Source: Roseicella aerolata
GTDB lineage: Bacteria > Pseudomonadota > Alphaproteobacteria > Acetobacterales > Acetobacteraceae
Length of the DNA stretch: 64,000 nucleotides
NCBI RefSeq assembly: GCF_020523605.1
Contig: NZ_JAJAQI010000009.1
Span: 1-64,000 of the forward strand
Direction: 5' to 3'
Under the pieces are notes generated by a model that saw nothing but the letters and a program-made list of their open reading frames with translations, searched no databases and was not told the DNA's origin. Positions 8,163 through 16,498 of this stretch are shown piece after piece; positions within the stretch are counted from its first letter, which is position 1, and each line of letters starts with the position of its first letter. Made by a program: the position numbers and the translations under genes.

Positions 8163-9674
8163 CTACTTCCGCCCGGCGGCGAAGCGCACCGCCTCCTCCG
8201 CCGCGCGGAACAGCGCGCGCGCCTTCTGCCGCGTCTCCTCATATTCGGCGACCGGGTCACTGTCCGCCACCACGCCGGCGCCGGCCTGCACATGCATGAC
8301 CCCGTCCTTCACCAGCGCCATGCGCAGGCCGATGCAGGTGTCCATCCCGCCATCGGCGCCGATATAGCCGAAGCCGCCGGCATAGACCCCGCGCCGGCTC
8401 GGCTCCAGCTCCTCGATGATCTCCATCGCCCGGACCTTGGGCGCGCCGGTCAGCGTGCCCGCCGGGAAGCCGGCGGCGAGCGCATCGATCGCGGTCAGCC
8501 CCCTGCGCAGGCGCCCCTGCACCTCGCTCCCGATATGCATCACCTGGCTGTAGCGCTCGATCTGGAAGGAATAGGGCACGCGGACGCTACCGATCTCCGC
8601 GACGCGGCCGACATCGTTGCGGCCGAGATCGAGCAGCATCAGATGTTCGGCCCGCTCTTTCGGGTCGGCCAGCAGCTCGGCCTCCAGCGCCTTGTCCTCC
8701 TCCGGCGTCGCGCCGCGGCGGCGGGTGCCGGCCAGCGGCCGGATGGTCACCGTCCCGTCGCGCAGCCGCACCAGGATCTCGGGGGAGGCGCCGACCGCGG
8801 CGAAGCCGCCGAAGTCGAAGTGGAAGAGGAAGGGCGCCGGGTTGATCCGCCGCAGCGCGCGGTACAGCGCGAAGGGCGGCAGGGCGAAGGGCACCGAGAA
8901 GCGCTGGCTGGGGACGATCTGGAAGCAGTCGCCGGCGCGGATGTACTCCTTCGCCGTCTCGACGGCGGCGATGAAGCCTTCCCGCGTGAAATTGCTCCCG
9001 GGCTCCGGCAGGGTCGGCAGGCTGACCGGCGCGGCGGGGCGGGGCAGGGGGCGGTCGAGCGCCGCCTCCGCCTCGTCCAGCCGGGCCTGTGCCGCCTCCC
9101 AGGCTGATCTGGGGTCGAGGCCCGATGTGCCTTCCTGGGGCCAGACCGTGGTGAAGAGGCTGAGCGCGTCCCGCACATGGTCGAAGACCGCGACCAGGGT
9201 CGGCCGGATCAGCACCGCCTCCGGGATGCCGAGCACATCGGCATTCTTCGCCGGCAGCCGCTCCATCAGCCGGACCATGTCATAGCCGAGATAGCCGAAA
9301 AGCCCGGCCGCGATCGGCGGCAGGCCGGCCGGCAGCGGCATCTGCATCTCGGCGATCAGGGCGCGCAGGCTGTCCAGCGCATGGCCCGGCACCGGCTCGA
9401 AGGCATGCGGCGCGGCCAGGGCGTGGCGGTTCATCTCCGCCTGGCCGTTGCGGCAGCGCCAGATCAGGTCCGGCTCCATGCCAATGGCGGAGTAGCGCCC
9501 GCGCGCGGCGCCGCCCTCGATGCTTTCCAGCAGGAAGCTGTTCGGCCGGCCATGGGCGAGCTTCAGGAAGGTGCCGACCGGCGTGTCGAGATCCGCGACC
9601 CTCTCCCGCCACAGCACCTGGCCCTGCCCGGCGGCAAGACCTGCGCTGAAGCTGGCGAAATCGGGGAGCGACAT
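8163..9674 (-). CDS. trpE: Anthranilate synthase component I
   Basis: Chorismate-utilising subunit of anthranilate synthase, 503 residues. An N-terminal regulatory domain includes the LLES element (SFLLESIEGG near 46-55) that binds feedback Trp. The chorismate-binding domain carries GDCFQIVPSQRF near 246-257, the RPLAGTRRRGATPEED stretch near 313-328, LLDLGRNDVGRV near 347-358, and AGFPAGTLTGAPKVRAMEIIEELE near 412-435. It pairs with TrpG at 4970-5563, but 2.6 kb and two unrelated genes lie between them. No Trp-rich leader peptide was found upstream, only GC-rich palindromes. Confidence 0.97.
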   Translation of the reverse strand: MSLPDFASFSAGLAAGQGQVLWRERVADLDTPVGTFLKLAHGRPNSFLLESIEGGAARGRYSAIGMEPDLIWRCRNGQAEMNRHALAAPHAFEPVPGHALDSLRALIAEMQMPLPAGLPPIAAGLFGYLGYDMVRLMERLPAKNADVLGIPEAVLIRPTLVAVFDHVRDALSLFTTVWPQEGTSGLDPRSAWEAAQARLDEAEAALDRPLPRPAAPVSLPTLPEPGSNFTREGFIAAVETAKEYIRAGDCFQIVPSQRFSVPFALPPFALYRALRRINPAPFLFHFDFGGFAAVGASPEILVRLRDGTVTIRPLAGTRRRGATPEEDKALEAELLADPKERAEHLMLLDLGRNDVGRVAEIGSVRVPYSFQIERYSQVMHIGSEVQGRLRRGLTAIDALAAGFPAGTLTGAPKVRAMEIIEELEPSRRGVYAGGFGYIGADGGMDTCIGLRMALVKDGVMHVQAGAGVVADSDPVAEYEETRQKARALFRAAEEAVRFAAGRK

Positions 9675-9712
9675 TGGTCAGGATCCTGTCAGTGGGCCAA
9701 TCGGGGCCGGGT

Positions 9713-9734
9713 CCAGGGGTCGCCCGACCCCTGG
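9713..9734. repeat. Perfect palindrome upstream of trpE
   Basis: CCAGGGGTCG and CGACCCCTGG are perfect 10-bp arms around a 2-bp centre, 39 bp before the trpE ATG. Possible roles are an operator, an mRNA hairpin, or part of a dispersed GC-rich intergenic element (a second imperfect GGAGG/CCTCC inverted repeat lies next to it). Confidence 0.6.
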
Positions 9735-9888
9735 TGGGGGAGGTCTGGAGGAGGGCAGCGCCCCCTCCATCCTTGCTGGTTCTAGCGGCTGCCGGTTTGC
9801 ATGGCGAGGCGCCTGCGGCCTGTCCTAGGCTGCCCGCCAGGCGAGGTCGGTCGCCCGGCCTTGCCCAAGGGGACAAGGGAGAAACGCC

Positions 9889-11097
9889 ATGACCACCCGT
9901 CGCACGCTCCTCGGGGGCGCGGCCGCCGCCATGCTCGCCAGCCCGCGCCTCGCCGCCGCGCAGACCTCGCCCGGCGTCACCGCCACCGAGATCCGCATCG
10001 GCAACACCATGTCCTACAGCGGGCCGGTCTCGAATCTCGGTGTCCAGGGCAAGACGATCGACGCCTATTTCCGCTTCGTCAACGACCAGGGCGGCATCGC
10101 CGGGCGGAAGATAAGGTTCCTCTCCTATGACGATACCTACAGCCCGCCGAAGACGGTCGAGCAGGTGCGGCGGCTGGTGGAGCAGGACCAGGTCGCCTGC
10201 CTGTTCAGCAATCTCGGCACCCCGACCAACAGCGCCATCCTGCGCTACACCAACCAGCGCAAGGTGCCGAACCTCTTTCCCTCCACCGGCGCCGACAAGT
10301 GGAGCAACTACAAGGACTATCCCTGGACCATCGGCTTCCCGCCGAGCTACCGGATCGAGGCGCAGCTCTACGCCAAGCACATGCTGGAGGCGCGGCCGAA
10401 CGGGCGCATCGCCATCCTCTACCAGAATGACGATTTCGGCCGCGACTACGTGCATGGCGTGCGCGACGTGCTCGGTGCGCGCTTCGATGACATGACGCGG
10501 CTCGCCAGCTACGAGAGCACCGACCCGACCATCGACTCGCAGCTCATCAGCCTGCAGGCCACGGGGGCGGAGGGCCTGGTGCTGGCGGTGGTGGCCAAAT
10601 TCGCCTCCATGGCCATCCGCAAGATGCACGAGATCGGCTGGAAGCCGCTGACCTGCGTGCATTACGGCGCGGCCTCGGTCGGCGTGGTGCTGCAGCCGGC
10701 GGGGCTGGAGAAGGCGGTCGGCCTGACCCATGCCGCCTATCTGAAGGACCCGACCGACCCGTCCTGGGCCGAGGACCCGGCGATGAGGGAATGGCGGGCC
10801 TTCATGGAGAAGTACATGCCGGGCGCCGACCTGACGGATGCCAACTCGGTCTATGGCTACAGCGCCGCGAAGGTGATGGAGCAGGTGCTGCGGCAATGCG
10901 GCCAGGATGCCTCGCGCGAGAACATCATGCGCCAAGCGACGAATCTCAGGGATATCGAGATTCCGACGCTCCTCCCCGGCATCCGGCTGAACTCCAGCCC
11001 GACCAACTACCGGCCGGTCCGGCAAATGCAGCTCCAGCGCTTCACCGGCCGCACCTTCGAGCGCTTCGGGACGCTCATGGAGGGCTCGGTGAGCTGA
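9889..11097 (+). CDS. Branched-chain amino acid-type ABC transporter substrate-binding protein
   Basis: A periplasmic receptor of 402 residues of the Peripla_BP_6 (LivK/AmiC-like) family. The N-terminus TTRRTLLGG followed by an Ala-rich segment ending AAAQ near residue 25 looks like a Tat signal. The mature part starts GVTATEIRIGNTMSYSGPVSNLG, with the two-lobe signature RKIRFLSYDDTYSPPKTVEQVRRLVEQD and YQNDDFGRDYVHGVRDVLG. No permease or ATPase genes are adjacent, so it is an orphan receptor. It is inserted between trpE and ppiD and read opposite to both. Confidence 0.9.
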   Translation: MTTRRTLLGGAAAAMLASPRLAAAQTSPGVTATEIRIGNTMSYSGPVSNLGVQGKTIDAYFRFVNDQGGIAGRKIRFLSYDDTYSPPKTVEQVRRLVEQDQVACLFSNLGTPTNSAILRYTNQRKVPNLFPSTGADKWSNYKDYPWTIGFPPSYRIEAQLYAKHMLEARPNGRIAILYQNDDFGRDYVHGVRDVLGARFDDMTRLASYESTDPTIDSQLISLQATGAEGLVLAVVAKFASMAIRKMHEIGWKPLTCVHYGAASVGVVLQPAGLEKAVGLTHAAYLKDPTDPSWAEDPAMREWRAFMEKYMPGADLTDANSVYGYSAAKVMEQVLRQCGQDASRENIMRQATNLRDIEIPTLLPGIRLNSSPTNYRPVRQMQLQRFTGRTFERFGTLMEGSVS

Positions 11098-11194
11098 GCG
11101 GCCGCCATCGTCACCCTGTCATGGCTGGCCCCGCGGCCGGCCCTGGCGACGGCATCCCCGGGACCGGGGAGGGCCCGGCGCCGGCCTTCCTGCC

Positions 11195-13090
11195 TCAGGG
11201 CTGCGCCAGCGCATCCAGCATGCGCGGGTTCACCCGGACATCGGAGCGCGCCCGCAGCGCCGCCAGGAACTGTACCTCCAGATCCTCGGCGACCGACTGC
11301 TCGACCTCCCGCCGCAGCCGGTCGAGCCCGGCGGTGTCGGCCTCCGGATTGCCTGGCGTGATCTCCAGCACCTGCGCCACGGCGAAACCGTCCCGGGTGC
11401 GGACCATCGTCGCCTCGTTCGGCTGCAGCTGGAAAAGCGGCCCGAGCAGCTCGGGCGGGACCGCCGCGCCGGTGCGCGGGGTGCGCCCGACCGCGCCTAC
11501 CTCGCGCGAGCCGAGCCCGGCTTCCTGCGCCGCGGCCGCCAGCGTCCTGCCCTCCCTGGTCGCGGCCAGCAGGGCGGCGGCGCGCTCCTCCTGCGCCCGG
11601 AGGCGGGCATCCGCCTCCCAGGCCTCCCGCACCGCGGCCTCGACCGTCTCGAAGGGGCGGAGGGCGGGCGGGGCGATGTCCTTGATCTCGATCGCGACGA
11701 ATCCCGCCTCGGTTTCCTGCAGCCGCGGCGCGGCGCCGCGGTCGGTGGCGAAGACGGCCCGGAGCAGCGGCGCGCGCGCAGCCTCGATCACCGGCAGCGG
11801 CACCGGCCGGCCCTCGGCATCCAACCCGTTCGCATCGGCGCGGAAGCTGGCGAGGCCGAGACCGAAGCGCTGCGCCACCTCGGCCAGCGTGGCGCCACCG
11901 GCCAGCGCGTCCTCCACCCTGTTCGCCCGCTCGAAGGCGATATCGGCGGCCTTCTCCTGCGCCAGGTCGCGGCGGAGCTGATCGCGCACCTCCGCCAGCG
12001 GCCGGCTATGGCCGGGCTCTACCGCTTCCACCTTGAAGACATGCCAGCCGAAGGGGCTCTGCACGGGGGCGGTGACGCTGCCCTCGGGCGCCCCGAAGGC
12101 CGCCTCGGCCAGTTCCGGCACCGGCAATCCCGCGCGATCCACCAGGCCGAGCTCCAGCGCCTGGCCGCCGGCCGCCTGGGCCTGGGCCGCGATGGCCTCG
12201 AACTCCGCCCCCGTGGTCCAGGCGCCGGAGATCTCGCGCGCCTTCTCCTCCTCGGGCAGCAGGGCCTGGGCCAGGCGGCGGCGCTCCGGCGTCTCGAACT
12301 GGCCGCGCCGCGCGTCATAGGCGGCGGCGATCTCCGCCTCGGTCACCTCCACCTCGCGCGAGAGCAGCTCGGCGGTCATCACGGCCACCGTCGCCTCCCG
12401 GTATTCGGGGGAGGAGAAGCGCTCGGGATTGTTCTCGTGGAAGCGGCGGAGCTGCGCCTCCTCCGGCGCCGCCGGCTCGGGCGCCGCCGCGGCCGGCAGG
12501 CTGACCAGCGTCACGCTGCGCTGCTCCTCCAGCCAGCGCAGCAGCGGCTTGGCCAGCGCATCCGGACCGGTGGCGCCGGAACGCACGGCCATGGCGATCT
12601 GCTGGCGGGCGAGGTCGGCGCGGATCAGCGCGAGGAAGCCGGGCTCGCTCAGGTCGTTGCTGCGGAGGAAGTTCTGGAAGGCGGCCTGGGAGAAGCGGCC
12701 GTCCAGCCCCTGGAATCCCTGGATGGAGAAGACGAAGTCCCGCACCGCGCTGTCCGGGACCGCGATCTTCAGGCGCTCGGCCTCGGCGCGCAGCACCTGG
12801 TCCAGCACGAGCTGGTCCACTGCCCGTTCCGCGACCAGGCGGCGGAGGCGCGGGTCATTCTCGAATTGCGGGCCGAGCTCGCGGGCAAGCCGCTGCATTT
12901 CCCGCCGCATGGCGGCCTGGCCTTCCTCCAGCGTCACCGGCTGGCCGCCGACGCGGGCGATGGAGGTATCGGGGGCGAAGAGGTTCTTCGCCGTGTCGCC
13001 GATGCCCCAGACGGCGAAGGAGAGGATGAGCAGGACGAAGAGGGCCTTGGCGACCCAGGTGCCGGCGAGGCGGCGGAGGGCGGTGAGCAT
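11195..13090 (-). CDS. ppiD: SurA N-terminal / PpiD-type peptidylprolyl isomerase
   Basis: A membrane-anchored periplasmic folding factor of 631 residues. One membrane segment lies at about 14-33 (AKALFVLLILSFAVWGI), followed by a SurA-like chaperone region (VARVGGQPVTLEEGQ-type entry near 44) and a parvulin-like domain around 255-360 with RRLAQALLPEEE and SPFGWHVFKVEAVEPG. A second, degenerate isomerase-like segment follows to the C-terminus. Length and architecture fit PpiD. It is divergent from tpiA, the normal alphaproteobacterial arrangement, with a repeat element between them. Confidence 0.9.
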   Translation of the reverse strand: MLTALRRLAGTWVAKALFVLLILSFAVWGIGDTAKNLFAPDTSIARVGGQPVTLEEGQAAMRREMQRLARELGPQFENDPRLRRLVAERAVDQLVLDQVLRAEAERLKIAVPDSAVRDFVFSIQGFQGLDGRFSQAAFQNFLRSNDLSEPGFLALIRADLARQQIAMAVRSGATGPDALAKPLLRWLEEQRSVTLVSLPAAAAPEPAAPEEAQLRRFHENNPERFSSPEYREATVAVMTAELLSREVEVTEAEIAAAYDARRGQFETPERRRLAQALLPEEEKAREISGAWTTGAEFEAIAAQAQAAGGQALELGLVDRAGLPVPELAEAAFGAPEGSVTAPVQSPFGWHVFKVEAVEPGHSRPLAEVRDQLRRDLAQEKAADIAFERANRVEDALAGGATLAEVAQRFGLGLASFRADANGLDAEGRPVPLPVIEAARAPLLRAVFATDRGAAPRLQETEAGFVAIEIKDIAPPALRPFETVEAAVREAWEADARLRAQEERAAALLAATREGRTLAAAAQEAGLGSREVGAVGRTPRTGAAVPPELLGPLFQLQPNEATMVRTRDGFAVAQVLEITPGNPEADTAGLDRLRREVEQSVAEDLEVQFLAALRARSDVRVNPRMLDALAQP

Positions 13091-13394
13091 CGGTGTCCGT
13101 GCGCGCGTTTGGTCGTTCCCTTAGCCTGCCACCGCCCCGGGGGAAACACTCGGGGCGCGGATCGCCGGCTCGGCAGGGGCTGGACCGGTACAGGCCTGAC
13201 CCCGTCAGGCCCCAGCCGGTCTAGAGCAGATAGCCGGAGGCCGTGAACGACCGAAGGCGTGAATCTGCTCGGAAAACAAGGAGCTACAGCGGATTGCGTT
13301 CAGTTCTGAACGCAATCCGCTGTAGCCCGGGAGGGCGCCGGTTGCCAAATGGGGGCACCGCGGATACGGGGACGGGCCTGGAATGGAGGACGGC
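13091..13394. other. ppiD-tpiA divergent intergenic region
   Basis: 304 bp with no gene. It must contain both divergent promoters and carries a copy of the dispersed repeat at 13221-13326, including a 21-bp-arm perfect palindrome. Confidence 0.6.
13221..13326 (+). repeat. Dispersed two-module palindromic repeat, copy A
   Basis: Module 1 is a stem of GAGCAGAT with ATCTGCTC around an inner hairpin centred on CCGTGAACGACC. A spacer GGAAAACAAGGA leads to module 2, a perfect inverted repeat with 21-bp arms and a 2-bp centre at 13283-13326. About 70 of 73 bases match copy B (reverse strand, 17720-17834). Copies C and D are at 42474 and 56959. Confidence 0.85.
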
Positions 13395-14147
13395 ATGACC
13401 CCCGGAGTGCGCCCGCTGATCGCCGGCAATTGGAAGATGCACGGGTCCCTGGCCGAGGCCGCTTCGCTGGCCGGCGCGGTGCGCGCGGGAGCCGCCGGGG
13501 CGCCGGCCGCGGAGCTGCTGGTCTGCCCGCCCTTTCCCTATGTCCACCTGGTCGCCTCCCAGGGCGGGGCGGGCCTCGCCGTCGGCGCGCAGGATTGCCA
13601 TGCGGCGGCGAAGGGCGCGCATACCGGCGACGTCGCCGCGCCCATGCTGAAGGATATCGGCGCGACCTATGTGATCCTCGGCCATTCCGAGCGCCGGGCG
13701 GACCATGCCGAGTCGGATGCCAAGGTGCGGGCGAAGGCCGAGGCGGCGCTGGCGGCGGGCCTCATCCCGATCGTCTGCGTCGGTGAGAGCGAGGCGCAGC
13801 GCCTGGCCGGGGAGGCCGAGGCGGTGGTGACCGCCCAGCTCGATGGCAGCCTGCCGGATGGCTTCGCCGCCGCCAGTGGCGTGGTGGCCTATGAGCCGGT
13901 CTGGGCAATCGGCACCGGCCGGACCCCGACCGAGCCGGACATCGCCGCCATTCATGCGGCGATCCGGGCCAATCTGGTCCGGCGCTTCGGCAAGCCAGGG
14001 GAGACGCTGCGGATCCTCTATGGCGGCTCGGTGAAGCCCGGCAATGCCAAGGCGATCCTGGCGCTGCCGCATGTGGATGGCGCGCTGGTCGGCGGCGCCA
14101 GCCTGGTGGCGACGGATTTCCTGGCGATCGCGGCCGCGGCGGGCTGA
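13395..14147 (+). CDS. tpiA: Triosephosphate isomerase
   Basis: Interconverts dihydroxyacetone phosphate and glyceraldehyde 3-phosphate in the cytoplasm. It has 250 residues. Catalytic landmarks are LIAGNWKMHGS near the N-terminus (Asn and Lys), VILGHSERR near 91-99 (electrophile His), AYEPVWAIGTG near 163-173 (catalytic Glu), and the phosphate-binding ILYGGSVKPGN near 205-215. An ATG four codons upstream is in frame, but the GGAGGACGGC before the ATG at 13395 is the Shine-Dalgarno, so the downstream start is chosen. secG and pyrG, often next to tpiA in alphaproteobacteria, are absent downstream. Confidence 0.97.
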   Translation: MTPGVRPLIAGNWKMHGSLAEAASLAGAVRAGAAGAPAAELLVCPPFPYVHLVASQGGAGLAVGAQDCHAAAKGAHTGDVAAPMLKDIGATYVILGHSERRADHAESDAKVRAKAEAALAAGLIPIVCVGESEAQRLAGEAEAVVTAQLDGSLPDGFAAASGVVAYEPVWAIGTGRTPTEPDIAAIHAAIRANLVRRFGKPGETLRILYGGSVKPGNAKAILALPHVDGALVGGASLVATDFLAIAAAAG

Positions 14148-14461
14148 TCCGGCCGGGGCCGCCTGGGTGGGTCCCGGCCCGGATGCGCCCGCGCCCGGGG
14201 CTCCGGCCGCCGCCGATCGGCAGCGATGCCGGACCTGCCGGTGGCGCCCGTGGGCGGGGAGCATCATGGGCGGGCGCGAAGGCCCGGGATGGTGGCGCCG
14301 CTCCATGGACGCTCCGCCATAGGCGCCATCCGGTTCGGATGCAGCACCGGGGCGGATGGGCTGCCGCCCCCTGATGGCAGGCGGTGACTTCCTGCCGGGC
14401 GATGGCCAGCGGGCATGCTCCCTCGCCGGGGCGGGCGGCGTCCCGCATCGGCGACCGGGCG
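14148..14461. other. Convergent intergenic gap
   Basis: 314 bp between tpiA and the convergent histidine kinase. GC-rich with short overlapping frames; I see no gene, RNA or strong terminator. Confidence 0.5.
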
Positions 14462-16324
14462 TCACCCCGGAGCCGCGCCCGCGCCGGACAGGCACTCCGC
14501 CACCGCGCGGGCCAGGGCCGCCTGCTCGAAGGGCTTGGGCAGCCGGGGCACGCCCGGCAGCACCGCCTCCTGCACCTCGGCATAGCCGGTCGCCAGCAAA
14601 ACGGGCAGGCCGGGGCGGATGCGCCGCACCGCTTCCGCCAGTTGCAGCCCGGTCATGCCCGGCATGGCGAAATCGGTGATCACCAGGTCGGCCTGGACGC
14701 CGCCGCGCAGCAACTCGATCGCTGCGGGGCCAGAGGCGGCCTCAACCGCGACATGGCCCAGATCCTCCAGCATCGCGGCCGTGCTCGCCAGGACCAGCGG
14801 GTCGTCATCCACCAGCAGCACGGTGCCGCGGCGGGTCGCTGGCAGCGGCGCCGCCTGTGGCTCCGGGCGGCCCGCCGGCACCGCCCCGGCGCGGGGCAGC
14901 CAGAGCTCGGCGACCGTGCCCACCCCCCTGGCGCTGTGCAAGGTGAAGCGCCCGCCGGACTGGGCCGCGAAACCGTGCACCATCGGCAGGCCGAGCCCGG
15001 TGCCCTTGCCGACCCCCTTGGTGGTGAAGAAGGGCTCCATCGCCTGGGCCAGGACCGCCTCGTCCATGCCTTCGCCGGCATCGGCGACGCTGAGCACCAC
15101 ATAGGGGCCCGGCGGCAGGCCGCCCGGCTCGCCGCGCATGACCTGCCGTTCCTCCGCGCTGATCGCCACCTCGCCGCCCCGCGGCATGGCATCCCGCGCA
15201 TTGGCGACGAGGTTCAGCAGGGCGAGCTCGAGCTGGTTGGCATCCACATGGACCGGTGGCAGTCCAGGCGGGAAGTCGCAGCGCAGATGCGTGCCGGCGC
15301 CGAGCGCGCCCCGCAGCAGGTCCGCCATCCCTTGCACCAGCTTCGGCAACTCGACCAGCGCCGGGTTCAGCACCTGGCGCCGGCCGAAGGCGAGCAGCCG
15401 CTGGGTCAGCGCGGCGCCGCGCTGGGCGCCCTGCAAGGCGTTCTCCAGCAGCCGCGCGGCGCGCTCATCCCCCTCCGGCAGCCGCTTGCGCAGCAAGGCC
15501 AGGCTGCCGAGCACCACGGTGAGCAGGTTGTTGAAGTCATGCGCGATACCGCCGGTGAGCTGCCCGACCGCCTCCATCTTCTGCGCCTGCCGCAGGCTCT
15601 CCTCGGTCGCTCGGTGGCGGGCCATCTCCTCCCGCAGCCGCTGGTTCGCGGCATCCAGCGCCTGCGCCTGTTGGGCAAGGCTCAACCGCAGGCGGAGATT
15701 GGCGGCGAATTCGCGGGAGGAGCGGCAGGCGCTGAGGGTCAAGGCGCCGAGGAAGACGAGGATCATGGCCGCGGCGGCGAGGCCGCGTTCCGATCCCTCC
15801 AGCGCGTAGCGGGCGACCAGGGGCAGGCCGGCCGGCAGGATGAAGGCGAGGACGGCCGGCAGATGGGCGTGGTGCAGCCCGGCGGCGCCGGCGCACATGC
15901 CGCCGACGAGGAAGACCCAGAAGAGCTGCCAGGTTTCCGAGGCCGGCCAGAGCCAGGCGGCGCCGCCGCCGAGGGCAAGGCCGGCGGCGAAGGTCCCGCA
16001 GCAGCCGATGACGCTCCAGAACCCTGTACGGTCCCGGGCCGCCGGATCGCGCCGCCAGGCGCGGGCCGAGAGCAGCCGCAAGGCCGCGACCAGCACCATC
16101 GCCGCGCACCAGGCCAGGGCGCGTCGGTCGCCCTGCACGCCGATGAGAATGGCTGTCATCAGGGCCGCATTGACCAGGCTGACCGCCGCCGCGAGGGGTG
16201 CCTGGCGGAACAGGGTTGCGACCCGTGCGGCGCGCAGCTCGGCGGCATCCGTCAGGGGCGCGTCCCGGGATGCCCTGCTCTCGGCGGGCCCCGCCTGCCG
16301 GCGGCCTGAGGTCCCTGGTCGCAT
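14462..16324 (-). CDS. Membrane hybrid sensor histidine kinase with receiver domain
   Basis: A 620-residue two-component sensor. The N-terminal half has about five to six hydrophobic segments between residues 40 and 200 and no recognisable periplasmic sensor domain. A short coiled linker leads to HisKA with phospho-acceptor His262 in GGIAHDFNNLL. HATPase follows with NLVANARDAMP (N box), DAGEGM (G1), PFFTTK (F box) and GTGLGL (G2). A C-terminal receiver has the acidic cluster DDDP near 507, phospho-acceptor Asp551 in VITDFAMPG, and the LPKPF lysine near 597. The ATG at 16324 is preceded by GGAGG; one at 16378 is also possible. No separate response regulator is adjacent. Signal unknown. Confidence 0.9.
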   Translation of the reverse strand: MRPGTSGRRQAGPAESRASRDAPLTDAAELRAARVATLFRQAPLAAAVSLVNAALMTAILIGVQGDRRALAWCAAMVLVAALRLLSARAWRRDPAARDRTGFWSVIGCCGTFAAGLALGGGAAWLWPASETWQLFWVFLVGGMCAGAAGLHHAHLPAVLAFILPAGLPLVARYALEGSERGLAAAAMILVFLGALTLSACRSSREFAANLRLRLSLAQQAQALDAANQRLREEMARHRATEESLRQAQKMEAVGQLTGGIAHDFNNLLTVVLGSLALLRKRLPEGDERAARLLENALQGAQRGAALTQRLLAFGRRQVLNPALVELPKLVQGMADLLRGALGAGTHLRCDFPPGLPPVHVDANQLELALLNLVANARDAMPRGGEVAISAEERQVMRGEPGGLPPGPYVVLSVADAGEGMDEAVLAQAMEPFFTTKGVGKGTGLGLPMVHGFAAQSGGRFTLHSARGVGTVAELWLPRAGAVPAGRPEPQAAPLPATRRGTVLLVDDDPLVLASTAAMLEDLGHVAVEAASGPAAIELLRGGVQADLVITDFAMPGMTGLQLAEAVRRIRPGLPVLLATGYAEVQEAVLPGVPRLPKPFEQAALARAVAECLSGAGAAPG

Positions 16325-16498
16325 CGCCCTGCGCCTCCGCCCATGGCCTCGTCGGTAACCGATACACTGCCGGCGCATCCGTGCGCAGTGCGCGCCCTTG
16401 CCAAATTATAAAATCTTCCTGCGTTACATCACCATTGCTCGCGTCGTGCTTGAGGCCAGCCGCTTGCGTCGACGCCGGCGCGCCGCATATCGCCGGCA

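Noticed and set aside
9675-9888. Search for a Trp-rich leader upstream of trpE
   Set aside because: Two short ATG frames exist (7 and 31 codons including stop); neither contains a Trp codon, so no attenuator is called here.
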